From a virus, in IMG/VR virus record IMGVR_UViG_3300047455_000186, positions 1-56,264 of that record: 56,264 nt of DNA; one strand, given 5' to 3'. This document shows positions 16,050-26,800 of this stretch, piece by piece. Below the pieces are notes generated by a model. The model searched no databases and was not told the DNA's origin. It saw nothing but the letters and a program-made list of their open reading frames with translations. A program made the translations under genes and the position numbers. Numbering within the stretch: position 1 is the stretch's first letter; each line of letters starts with the position of its first letter.

Positions 16050-18476
16050 ATGGCTGAGTCAGTTGTAAAAAGTTTTTTTCCTAGCCAAGTTGCTAGTGAC
16101 GAAGAAAAAATGTCATCAGAGTATGGCCTTCGGGTAGGTAGAGCTATTCAGGACGAGTGGTTTAAATCAGACTCCGGCACTTCGAGATATAGAAGCAATC
16201 AAAATACATTCCATAATTTAAGGCTATATGCTAGAGGTGAACAACCAATACAAAAGTATAAAGATGAATTATCAATAAACGGTGATCTATCTTATTTAAA
16301 TTTAGATTGGAAACCCGTTCCTATTATATCAAAGTTTGTTGATATATTAGTTAACGGTATAGCTGAAAGAGCTTTTGATATAAAGGCATATTCACAAGAT
16401 CCTTACGGGGTGAGCAAACGAACAGCTTACATGGAATCTATCATACGTGATATGCAAACGAAAGAGCTAAATGAATTTGCGGAAGCTGAATTTGGTATTA
16501 ATCTTTTTGAAAATGATCCAGAGCTTTTACCTGACAGCCAGGAGGAGTTAGAGCTGCATATGCAACTGACATATAAGCAAGCTGTTGAATTAGCGGAAGA
16601 GCAGGCAATACAAACTTTGTTAAACGGTAATAATTATGATTTAACAAAGAAAAGAGTTATATACGACCTATCTGTTATAGGTATTGGAGCTGTAAAAAAT
16701 AGATTTAGCAAATCCGAGGGTGTCGTTGTTGATTATGTTGACCCCGCTAATTTAGTTTATTCGTACACTGAATCACCGTATTTTGATGATATATACTATT
16801 GCGGTGAAGTTAAAAGCATACCTTTAAATGAATTAAAAAAGCAATTTCCTGATTTAACGCAAGAAGATCTTGAGCAAATATCCAAGCAAGGCTTTCAAAA
16901 TAACGGCTTTTACGATAGAACAATAAGAAATTACGATCAGTCTGATAGCAATACGGTACAAGTATTGTACTTTAATTTTAAAACTTACATGAACGAAGTT
17001 TACAAAGTTAAAGAAACAGCTACAGGCGCAAGTAAAATACTTGTTAGAGATGATCAATTTGATCCACCCATAGAGGAGCTTGAAAAGAATTTTGGTAAGT
17101 TATCTAGATCTTTAGAAGTTTTATATGAGGGCGTTTTAGTTTTAGGCACTAATTATTTGCTTAAATGGGATATGGCAAAAAATATGATGCGACCAAAAAG
17201 CGATCATACTAAGGTGCTTATGAACTACAGCATTGTAGCTCCAAGAATGTATAAAGGTAAAATAGAATCTATAGTCAGCCGCATAACAGGGTTTGCCGAT
17301 ATGATACAGCTGACGCATCTTAAATTACAGCAAGTAATGTCAAGAATGATACCTGACGGCGTTTATCTTGATGCAGATGGTTTGGCTGAAATAGATTTAG
17401 GTAATGGAACAAACTACAACCCGCAGGAGGCATTAAACATGTTTTTCCAAACAGGTTCGGTTATAGGTAGGTCTATGACCCAAGAGGGAGACATGAATCC
17501 TGGCAAAGTCCCTGTGCAAGAAATAGCAAGCGGGTCTGGCGGTCAAAAATTGCAGTCTTTAATATCTACGTATAACTATTATTTACAAATGATACGTGAC
17601 GTAACGGGACTTAATGAAGCTAGAGATGGTAGTGCCCCAGACTCAAGAGCTCTTGTTGGCATTCAAAAAATGGCAGCGGCAAATTCTAATACAGCAACAA
17701 GACATATATTAGATGCTGGTCTTTTTATAACCGCTCAAATTGCAGAATGTTTGTCATTAAGAATATCAGATATATTAGAGTATTCACCATCAAGAGACGC
17801 GTTTATACAAAAAATAGGTGGTCATAATGTTGCTACATTAAAAGAAATGTCTGATTTGCATCTTTACGATTTTGGTATATTTTTAGAATTAGCTCCAGAT
17901 GACGAAGAGCGTTCTATGCTGGAGAACAACATACAAACCGCATTATCCGCGGGACTTATAGATTTGTCAGACGCTATTGATATAAGAGAAATAAAAAATC
18001 TTAAACTAGCAAACCAAGTTTTAAAAATACGCAGGAAGCGTAAGCAGGAACAAGATCAATTAATCCAGCAAGAAAATATTCAAGCACAAGCACAAGCAAA
18101 CGCCCAAGCGCAAGAGGTAGCTGCCGCCGCTGAAGTACAAAAGAATCAAGCTTTAACTTCTCAAAAAGCTCAGCTATTACAAATGGAAAATAATTTTGAA
18201 TTGCAAAAAATGCAAGCTGAAGTTGCAGCTAAAAAAGAGTTGATGGCTCAGGAATTTCAATATAATATGCAGTTAAAAGGTGTCGAGACATCAGGTCAAG
18301 CACAGAAAGAAACGCAAAAAGAAGACAGAAAAGACGAAAGAACTAAGCTGCAAGCAACGCAGCAAAGTCAACTTATAGAACAAAGAAAAAACAATACACC
18401 TCCACAAAACTTTGAATCCAGCGGAAACGACATTATTGGCGGAGGATTTGACTTAGGTTCTTTCGAGCCTAGGTAA
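16050..18476 (+). CDS. Portal protein
   Basis: 808 aa, follows TerL by 3 nt. Portals form the dodecameric ring at one capsid vertex through which DNA enters and leaves. Recognisable features: an N-terminal head region with N-T-F-H-N-L-R-L-Y-A-R-G-E-Q, a W-K-P-V-P-I-I-S-K-F-V-D segment, and a central V-T-G-L-N-E-A-R-D-G-S-A-P-D-S region typical of long podovirus portals. Residues ~650-760 are a long Gln/Ala-rich coiled coil, resembling the barrel extension of P22-like portals. Size and arrangement are like crAss-like portals. Confidence 0.9.
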   Translation: MAESVVKSFFPSQVASDEEKMSSEYGLRVGRAIQDEWFKSDSGTSRYRSNQNTFHNLRLYARGEQPIQKYKDELSINGDLSYLNLDWKPVPIISKFVDILVNGIAERAFDIKAYSQDPYGVSKRTAYMESIIRDMQTKELNEFAEAEFGINLFENDPELLPDSQEELELHMQLTYKQAVELAEEQAIQTLLNGNNYDLTKKRVIYDLSVIGIGAVKNRFSKSEGVVVDYVDPANLVYSYTESPYFDDIYYCGEVKSIPLNELKKQFPDLTQEDLEQISKQGFQNNGFYDRTIRNYDQSDSNTVQVLYFNFKTYMNEVYKVKETATGASKILVRDDQFDPPIEELEKNFGKLSRSLEVLYEGVLVLGTNYLLKWDMAKNMMRPKSDHTKVLMNYSIVAPRMYKGKIESIVSRITGFADMIQLTHLKLQQVMSRMIPDGVYLDADGLAEIDLGNGTNYNPQEALNMFFQTGSVIGRSMTQEGDMNPGKVPVQEIASGSGGQKLQSLISTYNYYLQMIRDVTGLNEARDGSAPDSRALVGIQKMAAANSNTATRHILDAGLFITAQIAECLSLRISDILEYSPSRDAFIQKIGGHNVATLKEMSDLHLYDFGIFLELAPDDEERSMLENNIQTALSAGLIDLSDAIDIREIKNLKLANQVLKIRRKRKQEQDQLIQQENIQAQAQANAQAQEVAAAAEVQKNQALTSQKAQLLQMENNFELQKMQAEVAAKKELMAQEFQYNMQLKGVETSGQAQKETQKEDRKDERTKLQATQQSQLIEQRKNNTPPQNFESSGNDIIGGGFDLGSFEPR

Positions 18477-18508
18477 TAATAATAGTAATAATTATATAAT
18501 ATTTTATC

Positions 18509-19711
18509 ATGTTAGAAAACCAAGAAGAGGTTCTTGACTCCCAAGAAGAAGTCCAAGAGCAGCCTGCTGCTGAAAATAAAGCACCAGAGCAAAATGCAGA
18601 TTCACCTGTATCCCAGGATGATGAAGGCACAATAAAAGTAGATTTTACTAAACTCAATAAAGAAGAAGATGCCGTTCAAGAGCAAAGCGCAGATGACAGC
18701 GATGCTGTTGTCGGAGAACCCCAAGACAGTAGCAACAGCGAAGAAGTGGTTGAAGAATTACGGGAGCCCGAACAAGAAGAATCAACTGTTCTCGAAGAAG
18801 TAACTGAAGAAGAAGTTGTTGAACAAGTAGAGGAGCTCACTGAGCAAGTTGAACAAGCTATAGTCCAAGCCGACGCTGGCGTTGATTTGCCAGAAAATAT
18901 TCAAAAAGTTGTTGACTTTATGAATGACACGGGTGGAAGTTTAGAAGACTATGTAAAGCTTAATACCGATTATTCTGCATTAAACGAAGCGCAGCTTATT
19001 AAAGAATATTATGAAACCACTAAACCTCACTTAGACAAAGAAGACATAGAGCTTCTTATGGAAGACTTTTCATATGACGAAGAGTTAGATGAACCAAAAG
19101 AAATACGTAAAGCTAAAATTGCTTTTAAAGAAGAAGCTGCTAAAGCAAAGCAACATCTTGAAAAACTTAAAAACAATTATTACGAAGAAATTAAAGCTGG
19201 GTCAAAATTAAATCCAGAACAACAAAAAGCCGTTGACTTTTTTAATAGGTACAATAAAGAACAAGAAACCGTTAAAAAGGAAAACGAACAACAAGCAAAA
19301 ATATTTTTACAGCAAACTGATACTGTTTTTAGTGAGAATTTCAAAGGTTTTGATTATTCTGTTGGAGACAAAAGGTATAGGTTTAAAGTTAAAGATACCA
19401 CAGAGGTTAAAGACACCCAAAGCGACATCAATAATTTCGTCAAGAAGTTCTTGAACGACAAAAATGAAATGATAGACGCTAAGGGGTATCACAAATCTCT
19501 ATTTACAGCAATGAATGCTGATGCTATTGCTAATCACTTTTACGAACAAGGTAAAGCTGATGCAATGAAAAGCAGTATTGAAAAATCTAAAAACGTAGAC
19601 ATGGATCCGAGAGGGACTCATGAAAAGGTAACTACGGCAAATGGTTGGCAAATACGCGCAGTTCCAAACAATAGTGTTAGTGGTTCAAAGTTGAAAATTA
19701 AAAAAAGATAA
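18509..19711 (+). CDS. Probable scaffolding / capsid assembly protein
   Basis: 400 aa between portal and MCP. The first ~125 residues are extremely acidic (runs such as E-E-V-L-D-S-Q-E-E-V and E-E-V-T-E-E-E-V-V-E). The middle (130-260) is helical and Lys/Glu-rich. The C-terminus is basic with K-L-K-I-K-K-R, the kind of tail with which scaffolds contact capsid protein. Position, charge and coiled-coil character fit a scaffold; crAss-like phages carry an uncharacterised structural gene here (gp77-like). No protease motif was seen. Confidence 0.6.
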   Translation: MLENQEEVLDSQEEVQEQPAAENKAPEQNADSPVSQDDEGTIKVDFTKLNKEEDAVQEQSADDSDAVVGEPQDSSNSEEVVEELREPEQEESTVLEEVTEEEVVEQVEELTEQVEQAIVQADAGVDLPENIQKVVDFMNDTGGSLEDYVKLNTDYSALNEAQLIKEYYETTKPHLDKEDIELLMEDFSYDEELDEPKEIRKAKIAFKEEAAKAKQHLEKLKNNYYEEIKAGSKLNPEQQKAVDFFNRYNKEQETVKKENEQQAKIFLQQTDTVFSENFKGFDYSVGDKRYRFKVKDTTEVKDTQSDINNFVKKFLNDKNEMIDAKGYHKSLFTAMNADAIANHFYEQGKADAMKSSIEKSKNVDMDPRGTHEKVTTANGWQIRAVPNNSVSGSKLKIKKR

Positions 19712-19733
19712 TTAACCATTAAAAAATAATAAA

Positions 19734-21170
19734 ATGGCATTTGCAACTACGCCAACCACGTTGGCAAACTTAAGTCACTTAACCCCACGCCCTATTAAAG
19801 GGTTGTTTGGTGACAACTATCTTTCTGTAGGAGAGATGGATTTTACACAACAATTTCTACCTGAAGTATACGAAAAAGAAGTAGAGAGATACGGTAATCG
19901 TACTATCTCTGGATTTTTACGTATGGTTGGGGCAGAAATGCCTATGGCTTCTGACCAAGTAGTATGGTCTGAGCAAGGGCGTTTACACATCGCTTATGAT
20001 GACGTAGAAGTAGTAGACACAACTAATTTAACTTTCCCAGCTGGTCACTTGATTGGTCCAGGAATGACAATCGTTGTATCTAAAGGATTTACAACTCAAA
20101 AAGCATATGTGAAGGCTGTAACAGGGCAGAATGTAGAAGTAGACACTTACGGTGAAGTATCAGGTATTACAGTTACCGGTACTGATGTAAAAGTATTTGT
20201 TTACGGTTCTGAGTATTCTAAAGGAACTTCACAAGCTGGTAATTCAGTTGACGCTTCTTTCACAACTTTCAACAACAAGCCAATTATTCTTAGAGATAAG
20301 TATAATGTGAATGGTTCTGATGTTGCTCAAATTGGTTGGGTAGAAGTAACTACTGAAGCTGGAACTTCTGGATACCTATGGTACTTAAAGTCTGAGCACG
20401 AAGCTCGTATCCGTTTCGAAGATCAACTTGAAATGGCTATGGTTGAGGCAGAGAAATCATTAAATATCGATGGGACTACAAGAGATATCGCGCAAGCTGC
20501 TGGATTCGGTGGCGGTGGTACAATAACTGGTTCTGACGGTTTATTTTCTGTACTTGAAACTCGTGGTCTTGTATACAATGATGCTAATTTTGGAGAGGTT
20601 CCACCAGCAGGTGGTGGTGCACCAAGCCCAGGTTTAGCTGAATTTGACACTATATTAGCTGAGCTTGACAAGCAGGGAGCAATTGAAGAAAACATGCTTT
20701 TCTTAGACCGAGCTACTTCTTTATCAATTGATAATATGCTTGCACAGCAAAATACTTATGGAGCTGGCGGTACATCTTACGGTGTATTTGACAACTCTGC
20801 AGATATGGCATTAAACTTAGGTTTCTCTGGATTCCGTAGAGGTTCTTATGACTTCTATAAAACTGACTGGAAATATCTAAACGATTCTACTACTCGTGGA
20901 TTAGTTGCTGATGTGGATGGCGTTTTGGTACCAGCTGGAACTTCAACAGTTTATGATCAACAATTAGGGAAAAATATCTCACGACCATTCCTACACATCC
21001 GCTACAGAGCTTCTGAAGCTGATGACCGTAGATTAAAGTCTTGGGTAACTGGTTCAGTTGGTGGTAACTTCACAAGCGACGCGGATGAAATGAATGTTCA
21101 TTTCTTATCTGAAAGAGCGCTATGTGTACAAGCTGCTAATAACTTCGTATTGTTGAAATCAACAGTCTAG
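19734..21170 (+). CDS. Major capsid protein
   Basis: 478 aa, likely HK97-fold, forming the icosahedral shell. The start M-A-F-A-T-T-P-T-T-L-A-N-L and segments such as G-N-R-T-I-S-G-F-L-R-M-V-G-A, L-W-Y-L-K-S-E-H-E-A-R-I and L-G-F-S-G-F-R-R-G fit podovirus-type MCPs of this size. Arg codons include many CGT/CGC, unlike the AGA/AGG-rich neighbours, consistent with high expression. A terminator-like hairpin follows (21186-21230). Identity rests on position, size and sequence character, and is strong. Confidence 0.88.
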   Translation: MAFATTPTTLANLSHLTPRPIKGLFGDNYLSVGEMDFTQQFLPEVYEKEVERYGNRTISGFLRMVGAEMPMASDQVVWSEQGRLHIAYDDVEVVDTTNLTFPAGHLIGPGMTIVVSKGFTTQKAYVKAVTGQNVEVDTYGEVSGITVTGTDVKVFVYGSEYSKGTSQAGNSVDASFTTFNNKPIILRDKYNVNGSDVAQIGWVEVTTEAGTSGYLWYLKSEHEARIRFEDQLEMAMVEAEKSLNIDGTTRDIAQAAGFGGGGTITGSDGLFSVLETRGLVYNDANFGEVPPAGGGAPSPGLAEFDTILAELDKQGAIEENMLFLDRATSLSIDNMLAQQNTYGAGGTSYGVFDNSADMALNLGFSGFRRGSYDFYKTDWKYLNDSTTRGLVADVDGVLVPAGTSTVYDQQLGKNISRPFLHIRYRASEADDRRLKSWVTGSVGGNFTSDADEMNVHFLSERALCVQAANNFVLLKSTV

Positions 21171-21185
21171 TATTACTTTAATGTA

Positions 21186-21230
21186 GTAATTACCCTCGTT
21201 GAATCTACGGGGGTAGTTATTACTTTTATT
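21186..21230 (+). terminator. Rho-independent-like terminator after MCP
   Basis: GTAAT + TACCCTCG (21186-21198), a 9-nt loop (21199-21207), then CGGGGGTA (21208-21215), a 3-nt bulge GTT and ATTAC (21219-21223), followed by TTTT and a T-rich stretch to 21240. The inner stem is 8 bp including one G-U; the outer stem is 5 bp beyond the bulge. It would let MCP mRNA accumulate above the downstream tail genes. Confidence 0.65.
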
Positions 21231-21252
21231 AACATTTTTATTATATTATATT

Positions 21253-22074
21253 ATGGCTAAGAAAGCTAAAGCAGAAGAAACAATTGAGGTTGCACCTCAG
21301 CCAGTTGTTGCAAAAAAAGCAGTAACTCAACCAACTGAACCTAGTTGGGAAATTAAAGATAGATTATACACGTTAAAAAGCAATAAGCGACCTTTAGTAT
21401 TTACAATACCTTCACGGCATACGGCTAAGCGACCATTACTTTGGTTTGACAAAGAACAAGGGTATCAAAGAGAGCTAAAATACGCTACCAATCAAAGGTC
21501 TCCATTTGTTGATGAACAAAAAGGGGTATCTACACTTGGCAGAATTGTAATGAGAGACGGTGCGCTGCGTGTACCAAAAGAAAACCAAGTTTTACAAAAA
21601 TTACTTTCTTTATATCATCCATTTAGAGATGAGGTTTACGAAGAATACAAACCCGTACAACAAGCGGCTAGTCAGTTAGATTGGATTGAAGCAGAAATAG
21701 CGGCTTTAAACTTAGCTAAATCACTTAGCATTGATGAGCTAGAAGCTGTATTAAGAGTTGAGTTTGGCAATAAAGTAAACGAGCTGTCTAGCAGCGAATT
21801 AAAAAGAGATGGATTAATTTTTGCTAAAAGAAAGCCATTGTTATTTACAGAGCTAGCGCAAGACGATAATGTGCAGCTAAGAAACTTTGGTATTAAAGCG
21901 GTTGAAGCTAGGATTATTCAGCTGTCCGCAGATCAAAGAACATTTACATATGGCGATGCCAAAAGAAAACTTTTAACTATACCATTTGATGAAAACCCAT
22001 ACTCGGCATTAGCCGCTTGGTTTAAGACAGATGATGGTGTTGAAGTTTACAAGGCAATTGAAAAACGACTTTAA
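21253..22074 (+). CDS. Head-associated structural protein, unknown
   Basis: 273 aa, right after the MCP terminator. Basic, Lys/Pro-rich N-terminal arm (1-35), then L-Y-T-L-K-S-N-K-R-P-L-V-F-T-I-P-S-R-H and R-P-L-L-W-F-D-K-E-Q-G-Y-Q-R-E-L, which I recall as conserved in marine phages, and a helical C-terminal half. Between MCP and ring proteins the usual occupants are capsid-decoration or head-tail proteins. No enzyme motif seen. Confidence 0.55.
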   Translation: MAKKAKAEETIEVAPQPVVAKKAVTQPTEPSWEIKDRLYTLKSNKRPLVFTIPSRHTAKRPLLWFDKEQGYQRELKYATNQRSPFVDEQKGVSTLGRIVMRDGALRVPKENQVLQKLLSLYHPFRDEVYEEYKPVQQAASQLDWIEAEIAALNLAKSLSIDELEAVLRVEFGNKVNELSSSELKRDGLIFAKRKPLLFTELAQDDNVQLRNFGIKAVEARIIQLSADQRTFTYGDAKRKLLTIPFDENPYSALAAWFKTDDGVEVYKAIEKRL

Positions 22075-22090
22075 TAGTCACTCATAGTGG

Positions 22091-22115
22091 TTAGGCCATC
22101 TTTGAGGTGGCTTAA
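22091..22115. promoter_or_regulatory. Intergenic hairpin between structural genes
   Basis: TTAGGCCATC pairs with GGTGGCTTAA over 10 bp (two G-U pairs) around a 5-nt loop TTTGA, in the 60-nt gap between the genes at 21253 and 22135. The following bases are AT-rich but have no U-run, so this could be a weak terminator, an mRNA-processing or stability element, or, because of the symmetry, a protein-binding site. Confidence 0.5.
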
Positions 22116-22134
22116 TTACTATAAATAATAAAAT

Positions 22135-22893
22135 ATGGCTGTAAGCATAGATACTGTTTATCAAAGGGTATTATCAATACTTAATAAAGAACAACGAGGG
22201 TATGTTACGCCTCAGGAATTTAATTTATTTGCAAATCAAGCACAATTAGATTTATTCGAACAATACTTTTACGATATAAATCAATTTGGTAGATTACCAG
22301 GTAATGACACTGAGTATTCAGACATGTTGAAATTACTTGATGAAAAAATAGCTATATTCGAAACACGTGACAATCTTGTGTATTCAATAGCGGATAATTC
22401 ATTTACTCTCCCGCAAGATATGTACCGTCTTGGTACTGTGATATACAAAAACTCTACAACAAAACTAATATTAGATCCAGCTTTAGGGCCAGAAACACCT
22501 CAAACAACGATAGAGGAGGTTACTGTAGAAAGGATTAATGCAAACGAGTTTTTATATATAAACTCTTCTCCACTTACAAAACCTAAAAACGTTAGACCTA
22601 TATATGTAGCCGACAACAAAGGACTCAAAGTATATGGAGATCAAGAAATACAATTGGATGTAGATCTAACTTATATAAAGCAACCCGCTAAGGTTGAATG
22701 GAAATACCAAATGGTATTAGGTGAAGCATTATATGATTCAACCTACTCTGTGGATTTCGAGTTGCATGCTTCTGAAGAAACTGAATTGGTTATAAAAATA
22801 CTTGAGCTAGCAAGTTTGGCATCAAAGGAATTAGCTGTTACTCAAATAGCTACACAAGAAGAGGTTAGAAATACACAACAAGAAAAATCATAA
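22135..22893 (+). CDS. Ring / head-tail connector protein (putative)
   Basis: 252 aa. N-terminus R-G-Y-V-T-P-Q-E-F-N-L-F-A-N-Q-A-Q-L-D-L-F-E followed by Y-D-I-N-Q-F is a conserved start of small structural proteins in this phage type. The middle has L-P-Q-D-M-Y-R-L-G-T-V and then D-V-D-L-T-Y-I-K-Q-P. It precedes a tubular-like protein and the stabilization protein, the place of ring (adaptor) proteins between portal and tail in crAss-like phages. Confidence 0.55.
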   Translation: MAVSIDTVYQRVLSILNKEQRGYVTPQEFNLFANQAQLDLFEQYFYDINQFGRLPGNDTEYSDMLKLLDEKIAIFETRDNLVYSIADNSFTLPQDMYRLGTVIYKNSTTKLILDPALGPETPQTTIEEVTVERINANEFLYINSSPLTKPKNVRPIYVADNKGLKVYGDQEIQLDVDLTYIKQPAKVEWKYQMVLGEALYDSTYSVDFELHASEETELVIKILELASLASKELAVTQIATQEEVRNTQQEKS

Positions 22894-22896
22894 TAA

Positions 22897-23802
22897 ATGG
22901 GATTACTTACTCAAAACAACGAACAATATTACCTCGGCGCAGATGGCCAGTGGAACAGCTGGGATGAGAATTATGGGGATTACCAATTTACTACGATAAA
23001 AGATGTTATTAACAACTTTATAATTTCTTATGTTGGCGAAGGTAAAATAATTAGCAAAATAAAAAGAACCGATGTTTTGTTTCACGCGATGCGGGGAATA
23101 CAGGAATTTAACTTTGACATCTTACCTTCTAACAAGGCTGTTGAAATAGAAGTTGGACCACAACTATACTTTGTCTTACCGCAGGATTATGTAAATTACG
23201 TAAAATTAACCTGGAATGACAACGGGGTTGAGCGCATTATATATCCCACATCTAAAACAAGTAACCCTTTACCAATACTTCAAGATCACAATTACGAATA
23301 TTTATTTGATCAGCAAAACAGAGAAATTCTGGAATCTCAAGAGTCTAACACATGGCATGATTTTAGGCAGCGCGGTAATGGCGCTGGTAATGACCTAAGC
23401 GAGCGCGAATTAGATTTAATTAAAAGAGGTAACATTGGGCAAAGATACGGCTTAGACCCGCAATATATGCAATCTAATGGCGTGTTTTTTATAGACCCAA
23501 TACAAGGGTTGATTAGATTTAGCTCAGATATGTGCAACCGCATAGTTACTTTAAAATATGTTTCCGATGGATTAGCTACGGATGAAGAAATGGTAATTCA
23601 TAAGTTAGCGGAAGAAGCTTTATATAAGTATATTGCTTACGCTATTTTATCCGTTAGGCCAAACATACCAGAATATGTTGTGCAAAGATTTAAAAAAGAA
23701 TCTTCAGCAGCTAAAAGAAACGCTAAATTAAGATTATCAAATATAAAATTAGAAGAGATTACTCAAATAATGAGAGGTAAATCTAAGCAAATAAAACATT
23801 AA
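22897..23802 (+). CDS. Ring / tail tubular protein (putative)
   Basis: 301 aa. Key elements: A-M-R-G-I-Q-E-F-N-F-D-I near residues 64-75, Y-F-V-L-P-Q-D-Y-V-N-Y-V-K-L near 91-106, and the helical C-terminal E-A-L-Y-K-Y-I-A-Y-A-I-L-S. This plan is seen in tail tubular/adaptor proteins (T7 gp11-like or crAss R1) encoded just before the stabilization protein. Its stop is 1 nt before the next ATG. Likely joins portal to tail nozzle. Confidence 0.65.
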   Translation: MGLLTQNNEQYYLGADGQWNSWDENYGDYQFTTIKDVINNFIISYVGEGKIISKIKRTDVLFHAMRGIQEFNFDILPSNKAVEIEVGPQLYFVLPQDYVNYVKLTWNDNGVERIIYPTSKTSNPLPILQDHNYEYLFDQQNREILESQESNTWHDFRQRGNGAGNDLSERELDLIKRGNIGQRYGLDPQYMQSNGVFFIDPIQGLIRFSSDMCNRIVTLKYVSDGLATDEEMVIHKLAEEALYKYIAYAILSVRPNIPEYVVQRFKKESSAAKRNAKLRLSNIKLEEITQIMRGKSKQIKH

Positions 23803-23803
23803 T

Positions 23804-26800
23804 ATGGCAGAATTCTTGCACACCTTTCGTGGCGGTAAAATGAACAAAGACCAAGACGAAAGATTAATACCAGAAGGCCAGTATAGAGATGCTTTAAATT
23901 TAGAGATATCCACATCTGAAGGATCGGATACGGGTGCTTTACAAAATATAAAAGGTAATACTGAGGTTTTAAATAAATTATATAATCCAACCACGAATTC
24001 TTTTATAGAATGGGGAAGTGATTATATTAATAGTTTAACTAACGCCATATGTATAGGTAGCTTTGTAGACACGTTGACTAATAAAATATATTGGTTTATA
24101 TCCTCTAATGAAGTTAGTGTTATTGCGCAATTTTCAGATTCAGATAAAATCGTTTCGCCACTCTTAGTTGAAGACAAAACAATATCAAACTTTTTAAACT
24201 TTAGAAAAGAAAACTTAATAACAGGTGTAAGTGTTATAGATAATGTTTTATATTGGACAGACGATCAGACTGAGCCTAAAAGGTTAAACATTGATGACTT
24301 TCAAAATTCTACACCAAACTTTACAACTCATTCTAAAATATATACCAGAGACTTCGTAGAAGAAGATATTGCTGTAATAAAAAAATCCCCATTAACCTCC
24401 CCTAATATAGCAATGTTTGCCAGCGTTATTGGCGGCCCGGGTACAGGTATAACTCCTGTAACTTCTGAATACACTGTAACAGATCAAGAAAACTTTACAT
24501 TTATACCAGCTAACGCTGATCCAGAAGACTACATTTCTATGCCCACTTATGCCGAGGCGCAAGAAAATCCGGCTAATTATCCCGCTGGGATTACAGGGCA
24601 AGTAACTATAACTACCAGCGCCGCCCCAACTTGGGCCGCGGGAAGTATAGTAAATTTAGTGGGTAGTCGCATAAACGACTCAAACGAAATAAACGAGTTT
24701 GGCATTAGAGCGGAAGTTGTATCCGGGTCAGGAACCACTTCTATTACTATAAATATTTTATCCATATCTCAAGATATAATTAAAGCCTATGATGATCTTG
24801 GTAATATAGAGCCAATTGTTTGGGAAATTCTATTAGAGGAAGACATGCCTATGTTTGAGTTTAGGTTTGTACGTTTTGCATATAGATGGAAATATAAAGA
24901 TAATCAGTATTCTACTTTTTCACCTTGGACAGAGCCAGCGTTTTTAGGTAATGAATTTAAATATGTATCGTCTGATGCTTACAATATTGGTATGACCAAT
25001 AATATAAGAAAGCTAGATATATTAGATTTAACGTGGGGTAACGACGACGTCAAAGAAATTGAGATTTTATATAAAGAGTCTATATCTAATGCTGTTTATC
25101 TGGTCGATACAATTGACGATAAATCAATAACTTCTTTTAGTATAAAATCTGAAATTATTGGCGCGGTCATTGATTCTAATCAAATAATAAGACCATGGGA
25201 CAACGTGCCTCGTAAAGCTAAGGCGCTAGAGATAACGAAGAATAGAATAGTATACGGTAACTATTTGCAAAGCTACAATGTGCCCGCTGTAATAGATATC
25301 AGTGTAGACAAGCAAGCGCTAACGCATCCCAGCGCTAATGACGAGGATTTGTTAAGAATGCCTTACGATTCTATAAAGTCACTAAGAACGTACCAAGCCG
25401 GCCTTTTGTATCTAGATGAGTACGGCAGAGAAACACCTGTGTTTACAAATAATAACGCGTCTATAGCGATACCTAAGTCAGATGCCTCATCCGTAGTTAG
25501 CTTGAAATTTCTAGCTAATCACGCACCTCCTTCGTGGGCAACTCATTTTAAATATTTTATAAAAGAAACATCAAACGAATATTACAATTTAGCACTAGAT
25601 CGCTATTACGATGCTGAAGACGGTAATGTTTGGTTAAGCTTTCCTTCTTCGGAAAGAAATAAAATAACAGAAGAATCTTACCTAGTATTAAAAAAACAGC
25701 ACGACACAGATGTATATGTTGCAGAAGAAGCAAGGTATAAGGTTTTAGCTATAGAGCCTGAAGCTCCGGATTTTATTGCAACATTTAATAGATCTGTAGC
25801 TTTTGCCAGAGTGCAAATTGAGACGGGGTTTGAACCAGATTTTATTAGGCTAGAATTTAATGGGCCATCGGGTGTAAACAACCTCCCGTTCCAAGAAGCC
25901 TTTACATCAGAGCATTTGCTTGTAATAAGATTTGGCGGATCAAGAACAGCAGAATACAGAATAGCAAGTGGAGGCCCAACCGGGGCAGGCAGTCTTTACG
26001 AAGTTTTAATAGACGAACCACTAGGAGAAGATGCGAACTTTTTAAGTAATTTAGCGCAGGGCGCAACGGTTTCAATAAATGTTTTTAAAGAAGTTAAGGA
26101 AAACAAACCAGAATTTGAAGGTAGATTTTTTGTAAAAATCAATAAAGATTTTGCGTTTCAGGAAAATATAATTAAACCTTTTGACGCTATGCAAAAAGTG
26201 TACGGCGTTCTTGGCGAGCAGCGTATAAACGTATTTCTACAAAGCAGCAATACAGAAGGTAATGGAAATAGATTTGGGTGGAATTATCAAGATCCAGGAG
26301 AAGATGATGACCCCTGGTTTGAACTTTGTGGAGATGATTTTGCTAAGGAAAAAGTCATGGGCTTTGGAGCTTGGGGAGGCAATGGCTCCAACAAAAGTGA
26401 GAATACGAGAGAATGGTATAACCCACCAACAAACGGGGAATCATCGTTTGGATTTGGATGTGCTGGAGTTGGGGGTAGTGATTATTTAGGCCCTTTAGCT
26501 GGTGATATTGGCCAAAGCAACGGGCTATTGCAGCCGGGTGTTATGGTAAGATTTATAGACAGCAGAAACGGCGACAAAAGCAACGTGTATGGGGTTGAAG
26601 ATGTAGAGGCTTATAGATCAAGAAGAGGCAAGAAGATTAACGTTGGAATATTTAATTGCAAACCAGATCCTGACGATGGTAACCACATGTATACTTTAGC
26701 TGTCAAGCTAGAAGAGCCACTCGGTCCTAATGGAAATATAGACTTCTTTGCAAAATTTCAGGGAGATAGAAATTCATTAGATAAAGATAGAGGCGGTTCT

